DNA of 64,000 nt, from positions 124,001 to 188,000 of the forward strand of contig CAMCHQ010000002.1 in assembly GCA_945874765.1 (NCBI GenBank), written 5' to 3'. Of this stretch, positions 51,707 to 61,223 are shown in pieces (position 1 is the stretch's first letter; every line of letters starts with the position of its first letter). Made by a program: the position numbers and the translations under genes. The stretch is from an uncultured Clostridia bacterium (GTDB lineage Bacteria > Bacillota > Clostridia > Oscillospirales > Acutalibacteraceae). The notes beneath the pieces are model-generated. The model ran no database searches. It was given only the letters and a program-made list of their open reading frames with translations, and was not told the origin of the DNA.

Positions 51707-51991
51707 CTAAATCTTGTTGACCGTGTATAGATTGCTCTTTTGCTCGCCGCCGATAAACCGTTTCGAAATCGTTATGTACCCGCCGCTTTCCAGCGAATGC
51801 AAAACTTTTCTGCAAGTGGATGCACACATCGAACAGCTTTTTGCAATCATAGGCACCGACCAAAAACTTTGCCCTGCCGAGTCCTTTGCACGAACGAGAA
51901 AAGAATATACGATAAACTCGTTGGGCGATAACCGTTCATCAAAAATTCTGTTCGGCAAAAGAAAATATTGCCCGCTGCAATTTTTACGCAT
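51707..51991 (-). CDS. Helix-turn-helix element protein (intact copy)
   Basis: A 94-residue DNA-binding protein. An N-terminal FLLPNRIFDERLSPNEFIVY stretch is followed by a winged-helix-like domain (SMCASTCRKVLHSLESGGYI), the pattern of replication-initiator or DnaD-like helix-turn-helix domains found in plasmids and conjugative elements. I choose the ATG at 51991, seven bases after GGAGG. A truncated relative lies at 48854-48961. It is divergent from the DUF262 gene across repeat R2. Confidence 0.75.
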   Translation of the reverse strand: MRKNCSGQYFLLPNRIFDERLSPNEFIVYSFLVRAKDSAGQSFWSVPMIAKSCSMCASTCRKVLHSLESGGYITISKRFIGGEQKSNLYTVNKI

Positions 51992-52009
51992 ACGAAAACC
52001 TCCTTCCAA

Positions 52010-52284
52010 ATTATTCGAGAGAATATTTTGCTGAGTGAAAAACAAAAAGAAAAAGTGCTTAGAAAAAAACTCCCTCTACTATACAGAGAAAAATCCCCAT
52101 TTTGTTCGGGTGTTTTGCAAAATTTTTTACACCTTGTTTACATTTGATTTCACCATAACAAAAAAATACCCCTCTATAATACAGAGAAAAATTCAAGTTT
52201 TGTTGATGTGTTTTTAGAAAAAATATTTGACTTTTTATTAAAAATAACTTATTTGTTGTTTGCGAAAAATATTTATGATATAAT
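52010..52284. repeat. Direct repeat R2, copy B: divergent control region
   Basis: Counterpart of 49189-49488. The two internal 24-bp motifs are at 52072-52095 and 52170-52193, spaced 98 bp (97 in copy A). The right end carries TG-A-TATAAT with TATAAT at 52279-52284, 32 bases before the DUF262 gene, so it is that gene's promoter. No gene lies within the segment. Confidence 0.85.
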
Positions 52285-52316
52285 TTAAATGAATTTAGTT
52301 TCATTAGAGGAGGATA

Positions 52317-54488
52317 ATGATGAGCCAAGAAGCACAGGTCACAAAACAAGGGTTACTTGATTTATTAAAAACGGCAAATGGAGATCAATTTGTCGTTCCA
52401 GTATATCAAAGAAATTATACTTGGAGGGCAAATAACGAAGTAAAACAATTTCTTTCTGATTTGGATGCTGTAGTCGGTGGAGAGTATCCAAAGCATTTTT
52501 TAGGCGTAATTATTTTTCTAAGTAAAACGATTAGTCTTGGCGTGAATGAAATGTCAATTATTGATGGTCAGCAAAGATTAACAACAATATTTTTAATACT
52601 CTATGCAGCTAAAGCTATATACTTGGAACAAGGTGATACTTATAGTGCCGATATTATTGATTCAAGTTATTTAATAAATTCACATGGACCTAAATATAGA
52701 TTAAAACCGTTGGTTGCTGATGATAATGTATATAAATGTATTGTAGAAAATAAGTTCGATGAAATTGAAAATAAACAGTCGAAAATATATTTAAACTATT
52801 TGGCAATTAAAGAACATTTGAATGGATTGATTTTGAAAGGGTATAAGCTTGATGATATCGTTATGGCTTTAGACAAGCTTTATCTTGTAAGTATTCCGAT
52901 TAGTGAAAATGATAATGCACAAAAAATATTCGAAAGCATTAATGCAACTGGCTCTAAATTAACAGCTGCAGATTTGATTAGAAATTTTTTGTTAATGAAT
53001 CTTAATAGTGATATACAAGATGATTATTACTCAAGATATTGGAAAAAGATAGAAGATAATATTTCTACTGATTCAAAAAAATTAGAAATGTTTTTTAGAA
53101 TGTTTCTTGCTATAAAAACATATAATTTAGTTGCTAAAAGTAATGTGTATAGAGGTTTTGTTGAATGGGTTAAAAATAATTTAGTGGACACTAAAACGCT
53201 GTTTGAAGATCTTGTTGAATATGCTGGAATTTACAATTCATTATGCAATAAAGATATTAATGCATTTGGGACTGATTTGAAATATGCTTTAATTGATTTT
53301 AGAAAACTTAATTCTGATTTACCACTACCGTTAGTGATGGAATTATTTAAACAATATTTGAATGGAAACATTACCGAAAACAGTATTGCTAAGTTAATAG
53401 ATTCGATTAATGCTTATTTGATAAGACGAAGTATTTGCGATTTGGACTCAAATAATGTAACACGCCTGTTTCCTACAATTCTCAAAAAAGTTATGGATAA
53501 GTGTAATGGTGATTTTTCAAATGTAGTGGGTGTTTTGAACCAAGAAATGGTTGGCAATAATGCCAATACAAGTGGCAGCTATATGCCTACTGATATTCAA
53601 ATGCATGAAATGTTACATAATGCTAGTGTTTATAAGCGACCTGCTCTAAAAATTATTTTAAACAGACTTGAAACAAATAATAATCCTGCACCAGTTGATC
53701 TTTCGGTTTTAAGCATTGAACATCTTATGCCACAAACTCCAACAACTGAATGGTTAGAAGAGTTAGATGTTGATGAGGATGCATATTATGCAAATTTAAA
53801 TAGACTTGGAAATTTAACATTAGCTACAAAACATGACAATAGTAAAATGGGAAATTCCGTTTGGGAATATAAAAACAAAGTGTTAAAAGATACTTTACAT
53901 TTAAAGCTAAATACCGAATTAGTTTCAATTCCTCAATGGAATATTGAATGTATAGAAAAAAGAACGAAAGAATTGATTGATAGAATTTGTGATTTATACC
54001 CTTATCCGAAAGTTAAAATTACAGATGGCAATTTAGAAAATGAAATTGTGGGTGAAAACGAGTCTTTAGACATTGTATCCGATTTGTTATTTGATCATTC
54101 GAATTTTATTGAAGTGGAAAAAAATAGAATTTATGTTTCAAACGATAATAAAGAAGGATATGTTTTATATACTTCTAAGGCGTATAAGCAGGGTGATCGA
54201 GATAAATATTGGTTCGGATATAGAATAAGTAGGCTTGAAAAAATAAAAAACACTGAGAAAAAATATTTAATTTTAGTATGTAGAAATAGTAAAACTTTAA
54301 TTTTAAAATTTCCTAAAGAATTCATTGATGGTATTTGTGATCGTTTAAATTCTACAGAGGACGAAAATGGAATTGTTAAACATTATCACATTGTTTTATT
54401 CAATGATAAAAATAAGTGCACTCTGTTGTTGTCAAAGCCAAATTTATTTGAAATAGATATTTCGAAATATATAATTGACGAAATTTAA
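52317..54488 (+). CDS. DUF262-DUF1524 (GmrSD-like) protein, probable modification-dependent restriction nuclease
   Basis: A 723-residue single-chain protein. Residues 25-240 are DUF262 (ParB-like NTPase/nuclease fold) with YQRNYTW at 30-36 and IIDGQQRLTT at 81-90. DUF1524 with an HNH-type site follows: IEHLMPQ with E468-H469, then NRLGNLTL near 494. A C-terminal domain of about 130 residues (from 590) is unassigned. GmrSD proteins cleave phage DNA with modified cytosine. Either the ATG at 52317 or the one at 52320 may be used, after AGGAGG. Base composition is strongly AT-rich, unlike the chromosome. Confidence 0.85.
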   Translation: MMSQEAQVTKQGLLDLLKTANGDQFVVPVYQRNYTWRANNEVKQFLSDLDAVVGGEYPKHFLGVIIFLSKTISLGVNEMSIIDGQQRLTTIFLILYAAKAIYLEQGDTYSADIIDSSYLINSHGPKYRLKPLVADDNVYKCIVENKFDEIENKQSKIYLNYLAIKEHLNGLILKGYKLDDIVMALDKLYLVSIPISENDNAQKIFESINATGSKLTAADLIRNFLLMNLNSDIQDDYYSRYWKKIEDNISTDSKKLEMFFRMFLAIKTYNLVAKSNVYRGFVEWVKNNLVDTKTLFEDLVEYAGIYNSLCNKDINAFGTDLKYALIDFRKLNSDLPLPLVMELFKQYLNGNITENSIAKLIDSINAYLIRRSICDLDSNNVTRLFPTILKKVMDKCNGDFSNVVGVLNQEMVGNNANTSGSYMPTDIQMHEMLHNASVYKRPALKIILNRLETNNNPAPVDLSVLSIEHLMPQTPTTEWLEELDVDEDAYYANLNRLGNLTLATKHDNSKMGNSVWEYKNKVLKDTLHLKLNTELVSIPQWNIECIEKRTKELIDRICDLYPYPKVKITDGNLENEIVGENESLDIVSDLLFDHSNFIEVEKNRIYVSNDNKEGYVLYTSKAYKQGDRDKYWFGYRISRLEKIKNTEKKYLILVCRNSKTLILKFPKEFIDGICDRLNSTEDENGIVKHYHIVLFNDKNKCTLLLSKPNLFEIDISKYIIDEI

Positions 54489-54567
54489 ATAAAAAGCATC
54501 GTCATTAGCTAAATAAGCGTTGCTTGATCAACATGCTTTATTAATGTACAACAATATGTACTTTTGA

Positions 54568-54596
54568 TTGAAAAGCTGAAATTAGTTTTATATAAT
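54568..54596 (+). promoter_or_regulatory. Promoter of the GHKL ATPase-nuclease gene
   Basis: TTGAAA (54568-54573), 17-base spacer, TATAAT (54591-54596), 19 bases before the start codon. The rest of the 54489-54606 gap shows nothing else. Confidence 0.7.
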
Positions 54597-54615
54597 ATAG
54601 ATTGAGGTGATTAAA

Positions 54616-56652
54616 ATGTCGACATCTTTGCAAGTTAATTTTAGAGGTTTGCTTAATGAAATAACACTCCCTGAATATAAGTCATTGTGGCCTTTATTTG
54701 AAGCAATTGTAAACTCAATACAATCTATAAATGATTCGGTTGGAGTGGAAAAAGGAAACATTCAAATTAAAGCCACTAGAATAGGACAAGAAAAGCTTAA
54801 AGACTTTACTAATTTGCCATATAATGATTTTGAAATTATCGATAACGGCGCAGGTTTTACAAGTCAAAACTATAGTTCTTTTTTAGAAGCATATTCGGAA
54901 TTAAAAATAACTAAAGGCTGTAAAGGGCTTGGAAGATTTTTGTGGCTAAAAGCTTTTGACAGAGTTGAAATAGAAAGTGTTTTTTATGAAAACAATCAAT
55001 ATTTCAAAAGATTTTTCGAATTCAATGAAAGAGATTTTATTAAACCTGAAAACAATGTTGTGCCAACAACCCAGCAGAATATATATACTAAGGTTAGATT
55101 GATAGGATTCAAGAATAAATATCAAAAGAATTGTAGTGTGAATATTGAGCCTATAGCTAAAAAGATAATTGAACATTGCATGATGTATTTTATATCTAAT
55201 TCTTGTCCACAGATAATTTTAAGTGATGAAGATGAAAAAATTGATATAAATGATTATTTTAATTCAAAAGTCAAAGATTCATTGCATCGTGATGATTTTG
55301 AATTATCTAATCATATTTTTTCAATTTATCATATTCAAATGAATGAAAGCGCATCGAAACACGAATTGCATTTATGTGCTAGTAACAGAGAAGTTGAGTC
55401 TATTTCTTTATCAAAGAAAATACCTAATTTAAATACAAGACTTACAGATGAGCAAGGAAACGAGTATTATTATGTTGGATATCTTACTGGTGATTATCTT
55501 GATAGCGCTGTTAACACAAATAGAACTGCTTTTTACATTGATGAAGATAGTAACTTAACAAATACAATATTAAAAAACGATATTATTAATAACTCGTTAA
55601 ATTTTATTAAAATATATTTAGGAGAAGATTTAAATAAGGTTAAAGAAAAGAAAAAGGAACAAATTGATCGATATGTACGGTCTTGTAAGCCCCAGTATAA
55701 ATTTTTACTTAATCAAAAACCAGAAGTATATGATGATATTCCTAGCGGATTAAAAAATGATGATTTAGATATTGAACTACACAAACAAACTCAAAAGTGG
55801 GAAAAAGAGATCAAAGAGCTTGGAAAAGCTATTGAACAAAAAAATAGAGAAACATACGATAGCGTTGCAGATTTTGATAAAATATTTAAGGATTATTGCT
55901 CTGGTATAACAAATTTAAATAAAGCCAGCCTATCAGAATATATTATTAGAAGAAAAACGATACTAGATCTTTTTTCTAAAGCTTTGGAAATGGACGAAAA
56001 TGATAAATATAAAAAAGAGGATATTATTCATTCGCTTATTTGTCCAATGCAACACACATCAGATAATATACCGTTTAATGAAATGAATTTATGGATAATT
56101 GATGAAAAGCTTTCATATCATAAATTTTTAGCATCAGACACTAAGTTGAAATCTATACCTGTAATTAATTCAAAATCTGAAGACCGGGTAGATATTGCTA
56201 TTTTTGACCAAGCAATATCATATTCTAGTGAAAAAGACCATTTTAATAGTATCTCTATTATTGAACTCAAACGGCCTGGACGAAATGATTATTCTGCCGG
56301 CGGAAAAGATCGTGATCCAATAGAACAAGTGTTAAGATATGTTAAACAAATACGAGAAGGTAAAGCAACATTAGCCAATGGAAGAGATTTTGGAAATGTC
56401 GAAAATACTCCGTTTTATTGTTATATTGTTGCTGATCTAACAAGCACTCTGCGAGATAGAGCAGAAACATCAGGTTACACAAAAACTCCTGACGGTGAAG
56501 GTTATTATGGATATAATCCTAATAGGAATGCTTTTGTCGAGATTATTTCATATTCAAAATTGTTAAGTGATGCTCAAAAGAGTAATCAAGTATTATTTGA
56601 TAAGTTATTTAGTCCTCAAGCATCCGAAGTAACTGAGCTTACCAATAGTTAA
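54616..56652 (+). CDS. GHKL-type ATPase fused to a PD-(D/E)XK nuclease domain, candidate anti-phage effector
   Basis: A 678-residue protein. The N-terminal GHKL (Hsp90/MutL-type) ATPase has the N box in LFEAIVNSIQS (E29, N33), the G1 box IIDNGAGF (76-81) and the G2 loop KGCKGLGRF (100-108). A helical middle runs to about 500. The C-terminal domain has RVDIAIF with D526 and IIELKRP with E550 and K552, the PD-ExK nuclease signature. I start at ATG 54616, seven bases after GAGGTG. It is bounded by its own promoter and terminator, so it may be a stand-alone system or an accessory to the next operon. Confidence 0.8.
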   Translation: MSTSLQVNFRGLLNEITLPEYKSLWPLFEAIVNSIQSINDSVGVEKGNIQIKATRIGQEKLKDFTNLPYNDFEIIDNGAGFTSQNYSSFLEAYSELKITKGCKGLGRFLWLKAFDRVEIESVFYENNQYFKRFFEFNERDFIKPENNVVPTTQQNIYTKVRLIGFKNKYQKNCSVNIEPIAKKIIEHCMMYFISNSCPQIILSDEDEKIDINDYFNSKVKDSLHRDDFELSNHIFSIYHIQMNESASKHELHLCASNREVESISLSKKIPNLNTRLTDEQGNEYYYVGYLTGDYLDSAVNTNRTAFYIDEDSNLTNTILKNDIINNSLNFIKIYLGEDLNKVKEKKKEQIDRYVRSCKPQYKFLLNQKPEVYDDIPSGLKNDDLDIELHKQTQKWEKEIKELGKAIEQKNRETYDSVADFDKIFKDYCSGITNLNKASLSEYIIRRKTILDLFSKALEMDENDKYKKEDIIHSLICPMQHTSDNIPFNEMNLWIIDEKLSYHKFLASDTKLKSIPVINSKSEDRVDIAIFDQAISYSSEKDHFNSISIIELKRPGRNDYSAGGKDRDPIEQVLRYVKQIREGKATLANGRDFGNVENTPFYCYIVADLTSTLRDRAETSGYTKTPDGEGYYGYNPNRNAFVEIISYSKLLSDAQKSNQVLFDKLFSPQASEVTELTNS

Positions 56653-56737
56653 TTGATAGTTTGCAAAATTCATATAATAAAGTATTACATGTTGAATTTA
56701 TAGAATGTGTGTAAAATAAGAATATCACAGTATTTTT

Positions 56738-56766
56738 AAGCACCTCTTTGGGGGTGCTTATTTTGT
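56738..56766 (+). terminator. Terminator after the GHKL ATPase-nuclease gene
   Basis: AAGCACC (56738-56744) with GGTGCTT (56753-56759), then ATTTTG. Confidence 0.82.
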
Positions 56767-56891
56767 TTACAAAGCTTTTTCGTTGCTTTACCTATATCGC
56801 AATATTTGTACTCTATTTGCTTTATATAATGTGTCATTTTATGGACTATAAACAAAAAACATGGGAAAATCTGTAAATTTATATAAATATA

Positions 56892-56900
56892 TGATATAAT
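56892..56900 (+). promoter_or_regulatory. Extended -10 promoter of the MORC-Z1-DUF4420-AIPR operon
   Basis: TGA-TATAAT with TATAAT at 56895-56900, the same ATGATATAAT form as in the repeat R2 promoters. No consensus -35. The ATG at 56899 lies inside the box, so it cannot start translation from this promoter. Confidence 0.65.
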
Positions 56901-56934
56901 GGACATAGAGTTTAATTCGTTTAAGGAGCTTGTT

Positions 56935-58416
56935 ATGCCAATTTATAGAGAAAATCAACCTACAGCTGATATATTAATGACATCAATGAGATCTATGGGC
57001 TACTCTTTCGAGTCGGCTATTGCAGATATCATTGATAATAGTATTTCTGCTAATGCAACAAAAATTGAATTAAAATATCCAGCTGATCCAAGTGAAGCAT
57101 TTGTAGCAATTTGTGATAATGGTGTTGGTATGACTTCATCCGAACTTTACAATGCCATGAAATATGGAAGCAGACATCACAGCGATGAAAGAGAAGAATT
57201 AGATTTAGGTCGATTTGGTTTGGGACTGAAATCTGCATCTCTTTCTCAATGCAGGAAACTTACTGTTATAAGCAAGAAAGACGGTGAAATTTCTTCTTAT
57301 GTTTGGAGCTTGGATCATGTTGAAAAGCAAAAGAATTGGGAAATTGCACAATATTCAAATGACGAAATCAAAGAAATTAAATTTAATGATTACTTAAGTG
57401 AGTTAGAACACGGAACCGTTGTTCTTTGGGAAGACTTTGATGTAATTGAAAAATCATCTGGACAAGTATATGCAGCATTATCCAAGTATCAACAATCAAC
57501 GGCAGATTATATTGCATTGATTTTCCATAGATTTATTAACAGAGATAGAAATAAAATCCAAATTTATTCGAATAATTATTTGATTGAAGGTTTAGATCCA
57601 TTTCTTGAAAATCATCCTAAAACAGATCCAAGAAGAAAAATTAATCTTCCTATAATGGATTCTACCGGAGTAGAGCGTATGGTTTATGTCCAGCCATATG
57701 TTTTACCGTTTCAAAAGGATTTATCAGCTGAAGACAAAAGACTTTCTGGCGGAATAGAAAACTATAGATCCAAGCAAGGTTTTTATGTTTATAGAAACGA
57801 AAGACTTATCATTTGGGGAACATGGTTTGGAAGACATAGAGACGAATTAACAAAATATGCTAGAGTAAAAGTTGATATTCCAAATACATTAGATGATATT
57901 TGGGGCATAGATATAAAAAAGCAAAATGCAACAATTCCTGGAGTAATAAAGAAGCAGCTTACAAAAGCAGTTGATGAAGCGATGGATTTGGCTGTAAAAA
58001 AGCAAAAACACAGGGGAAGAATTGAAAAAATTGATGATGAGATAGACTACATATGGGATAGAATTCAATGTCGTGACAATGTATTTACATATAAAATCAA
58101 TAGGGACTCAAAAATTTTTGATCTTATAAAGGGCCAAATATCAGATTCTGCTTGGAACCAACTTGATATGGTACTTGAAGAGATTGAAAATGCAGTCCCT
58201 TATCAACAAATCTATATTGACAAATCGCAAAACAAAGTTGATGAAGAAATATCTAAAGAAAGAATGGCTGAAATTCAAGCAAAAGCAGAAATGCTGATTA
58301 AAATGTCAGTTTCAATGTGGAATACAACAAGGGAAAACGCAATTGACATTCTTTTAAAATCAGAACCTTTTAACCAATTTCCACAACTTAAAGATATTTT
58401 ATATAATGAGAGGTAG
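56935..58416 (+). CDS. MORC-like GHKL ATPase of a restriction-type defence operon
   Basis: A 493-residue ATPase of the MORC/MutL-like GHKL class. The N box is IADIIDNSISA (D31, N35), the G1 box DNGVGM (61-66) and the G2 loop GRFGLGLKSAS (92-102). A transducer-like domain follows and a helical tail ends the protein. These ATPases were predicted by comparative genomics to serve in prokaryotic restriction-like systems with Z1 and nuclease partners. ATG 56935 follows AAGGAG by six bases. The Z1 gene starts 4 bases after its stop. The cell target is inferred, not shown. Confidence 0.85.
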   Translation: MPIYRENQPTADILMTSMRSMGYSFESAIADIIDNSISANATKIELKYPADPSEAFVAICDNGVGMTSSELYNAMKYGSRHHSDEREELDLGRFGLGLKSASLSQCRKLTVISKKDGEISSYVWSLDHVEKQKNWEIAQYSNDEIKEIKFNDYLSELEHGTVVLWEDFDVIEKSSGQVYAALSKYQQSTADYIALIFHRFINRDRNKIQIYSNNYLIEGLDPFLENHPKTDPRRKINLPIMDSTGVERMVYVQPYVLPFQKDLSAEDKRLSGGIENYRSKQGFYVYRNERLIIWGTWFGRHRDELTKYARVKVDIPNTLDDIWGIDIKKQNATIPGVIKKQLTKAVDEAMDLAVKKQKHRGRIEKIDDEIDYIWDRIQCRDNVFTYKINRDSKIFDLIKGQISDSAWNQLDMVLEEIENAVPYQQIYIDKSQNKVDEEISKERMAEIQAKAEMLIKMSVSMWNTTRENAIDILLKSEPFNQFPQLKDILYNER

Positions 58417-58420
58417 TTAT

Positions 58421-61222
58421 ATGAATACAGACTTAATGAAAGTGCAAAAACTCGTGTCATTTGTTAATGGCCTAATTGGAATTAAAGAAGGCGAACTGAC
58501 GGATGATTTATTAGATCAGTACTTAAAGACCGCTATAAATCTGTCAAATCTAGATTTTACAGATTTGGAAATCGCTGCTGCAAAAAACGATCTTACATAT
58601 TTTCATCAAATTAAATGTACTCCGGGGGAAAGTCTTTTAGATGACTATGATGATGTTGAGTGGTACAAGAATATTAAAGATACCATTGAGCCAAAGTTCT
58701 GGAGTAGATATAGTAATTATTTGATTGTTGAAAAGCATTTTTCTCCAAATGTTGTATCCACTCTTGGAAACGAAACTTTAGACAGGGATATTATGAACTA
58801 TTTGGGAAATCCAAATTCGGATTATAATTTCTTTAAAAGGGGCTTAATTATAGGCGATGTACAATCTGGTAAAACCTCAACTTATATTGGATTAATGTGC
58901 AAAGCAGCCGATGCCGGATATAAGGTTTTCATTCTTCTTACTGGTACAATTGAAGGCTTGAGAAAGCAAACTCAAGAAAGAGTAGAAGAAGGATTCATAG
59001 GAATTGATATGAGTTCCGATAAATCAAATAAGCGTGTTGGTGTAGGATTGGACAATAAGCCTATATTTGCTGTATCTCTTACATCTAGAAAAGGAGATTT
59101 CACTGGAAAAAGTGACCAAATTGCAATGTCACTCCAAAACAATGATGCCGTAGTATTTGTTTTAAAAAAGAATTCAAGTGTTCTTTCTAAATTAATCGAG
59201 TGGCTAAAAACCACAGCAGCCAATAGATTAACCGGTAAAATTGATATACCAATGCTGTTAATTGATGACGAAGCAGACAACGCTTCTATTAATACTAGTA
59301 AATCAAAAGAAGATCCAAGTAAAATCAATAAGTTAATTAGAGAGTTGGCAAGTCTGTTTTCAAAATCAAACTATGTTGGCTTTACAGCTACACCCTACGC
59401 TAATGTTTTTATTGATCCTATTACAACCGAGGATATGTTGAATCATGATTTGTTTCCTGAAAACTTTATTTATGCTCTTCCAACTCCAAATAATTATATA
59501 GGTCCTCAACAAACATTTAATAAAAAGGGCAAATATTACAACCAGCTAATATTTATCAAAGATGCAGGTCGAGTTGAAGAGGACGGTTGGCCATTCTATT
59601 TTAAGCATAAAAAAGATTGGGAAGATGCACTTCCAGAAAGCCTAACAGATGCTATATATACTTTTTATTTAGCCAATGCAATCAGAGATATTAGAGGGCA
59701 TCTTTCTTCGCATAGATCAATGCTTATAAATATATCACGATTTGTTAGGATTCAATATTATATTAAAGATAAAGTATCAGAAATTCATGATGCTGCATAC
59801 AGAGCTGTAAAATTCAATTTGAATCCAAATGATTTTGAAAATTCGATGAAAGATCCTATAATAAACAGGATATATAAAAATTGGGTAAAACATTACTCTG
59901 ATGTTGAATTTATCGCTTGGGAGGATATTGCAAAAGTTCTTTTTAATGCAATTAAAGAAATACAAATCAAGGTTGTAAACAGTACTCAAAAAAATGACAA
60001 GTTAGTATATACAGATGATTTCCCAATTCGTGTAATTGCCATTGGTGGTCTTGCTCTATCTCGAGGTCTAACGCTTGAAGGACTATTAACCAGTTATTTC
60101 TTTAGAAATACTGCAACATATGATGTCTTAATGCAAATGGGTAGATGGTTTGGATACAGAAAAGGTTATGATGATCTGTTTAGAATATGGACACATGAGG
60201 ATTCGGCAAGATGGTATGCGGAAATTGCAGAGGCAACAGATATATTAAAACAAGATATGCAGGATATGAGAGATAAAGGGATGTCCCCTAAAGATTTTGG
60301 TATAAGGGTTAGAGATGATTGTACTGAGCTTCAAATAACTGCGAGAAATAAAATGAGAAGTGCAACTGATGAGTATGAATTCTCGGGTTATGCCGGAAAG
60401 ATAGTAGAAACCCCATATCTGTTTTCTGATGCTACAAAAAACAGACGCAATTTTAGCATAATTGAAGAATTCGTTCAAGATTCAATAATGGCGGGAAAAC
60501 AATTTGAAAAGATGCAGGGCTCTGGTGAGCATTATGTTCTTCAAAATGTTGAAAAAGGTGAAATACTTAAATTACTATGTTCATTAAATATTTCAAGATA
60601 TAACCACGAGTTTTATAAAGATCAAATTATCGATTATATTTCTTCAGAAAGCGATAAATATATTGATATGTGGGATGTTGCATTTATGGATGGCAACGAT
60701 GATAGAAACACAATTGATCTATGTGGTAGAAAAATCAAAAAAGTATCAAGAAATAATTGTTCTATTGAAGGTGAAAGATTGAAAATAGGACAAAGAGGAA
60801 AACTTGGTGGCCCTACTGATGGTCAAATCGGGATTGTAGATTTCAATAATAAAAAAGCATCAAGAATAGTGGAAGATGCAATTAGTGATTTTAAAGCACT
60901 CTACAAGCAAGAGCATTATGGAGATGAGTTTAAAAAAGGTCGTCAATATCCGTCTGACACTTGGTTTAAGTTTATCAAAGATAGAAAGCCGTTACTAATT
61001 GTATATCTAATAGATGTAAATTGTGAAAATAGTAAAGCTATCAATGCATATCGTGATGAAATGATAGATAGAAAACGTAACATTGATATTCCATCTGTAG
61101 GTGTTGCGATTGGTTTCCCTCAAAACGATAATGTTCATACTTCAAAGAAAAAGTATAAAGCCAATTTGTACTATAATTACTTTGAAAGAGAAGAAGATGA
61201 GTTAGAAGCAGAAGAGGAATAA
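58421..61222 (+). CDS. Z1-domain superfamily II helicase-like ATPase
   Basis: A 933-residue protein. The Walker A loop is GDVQSGKTS (145-153), Walker B is LLIDDEADNAS (DDEAD at 282-286), the third motif is FTATPYANVF (321-330), and the Z1 domain is marked by GGLALSRGLTLEGLL and QMGRWFGYRKGY, which carries the arginine finger-like residues. Family proteins accompany MORC ATPases in predicted defence operons and are thought to act on DNA. Start chosen at ATG 58421 with AGAGGTAG upstream. The next gene begins 1 base after the stop. Confidence 0.9.
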   Translation: MNTDLMKVQKLVSFVNGLIGIKEGELTDDLLDQYLKTAINLSNLDFTDLEIAAAKNDLTYFHQIKCTPGESLLDDYDDVEWYKNIKDTIEPKFWSRYSNYLIVEKHFSPNVVSTLGNETLDRDIMNYLGNPNSDYNFFKRGLIIGDVQSGKTSTYIGLMCKAADAGYKVFILLTGTIEGLRKQTQERVEEGFIGIDMSSDKSNKRVGVGLDNKPIFAVSLTSRKGDFTGKSDQIAMSLQNNDAVVFVLKKNSSVLSKLIEWLKTTAANRLTGKIDIPMLLIDDEADNASINTSKSKEDPSKINKLIRELASLFSKSNYVGFTATPYANVFIDPITTEDMLNHDLFPENFIYALPTPNNYIGPQQTFNKKGKYYNQLIFIKDAGRVEEDGWPFYFKHKKDWEDALPESLTDAIYTFYLANAIRDIRGHLSSHRSMLINISRFVRIQYYIKDKVSEIHDAAYRAVKFNLNPNDFENSMKDPIINRIYKNWVKHYSDVEFIAWEDIAKVLFNAIKEIQIKVVNSTQKNDKLVYTDDFPIRVIAIGGLALSRGLTLEGLLTSYFFRNTATYDVLMQMGRWFGYRKGYDDLFRIWTHEDSARWYAEIAEATDILKQDMQDMRDKGMSPKDFGIRVRDDCTELQITARNKMRSATDEYEFSGYAGKIVETPYLFSDATKNRRNFSIIEEFVQDSIMAGKQFEKMQGSGEHYVLQNVEKGEILKLLCSLNISRYNHEFYKDQIIDYISSESDKYIDMWDVAFMDGNDDRNTIDLCGRKIKKVSRNNCSIEGERLKIGQRGKLGGPTDGQIGIVDFNNKKASRIVEDAISDFKALYKQEHYGDEFKKGRQYPSDTWFKFIKDRKPLLIVYLIDVNCENSKAINAYRDEMIDRKRNIDIPSVGVAIGFPQNDNVHTSKKKYKANLYYNYFEREEDELEAEEE

Positions 61223-61223
61223 T

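Noticed and set aside
49265-52193. The 24-bp motifs as a CRISPR array
   Set aside because: There are only two copies per module, about 97 bp apart, with spacers that are alike between modules, and no cas genes are present.
56899-56901. ATG 56899 as the start of the MORC-like ATPase
   Set aside because: The codon overlaps the TATAAT box of the only visible promoter; ATG 56935 follows AAGGAG.
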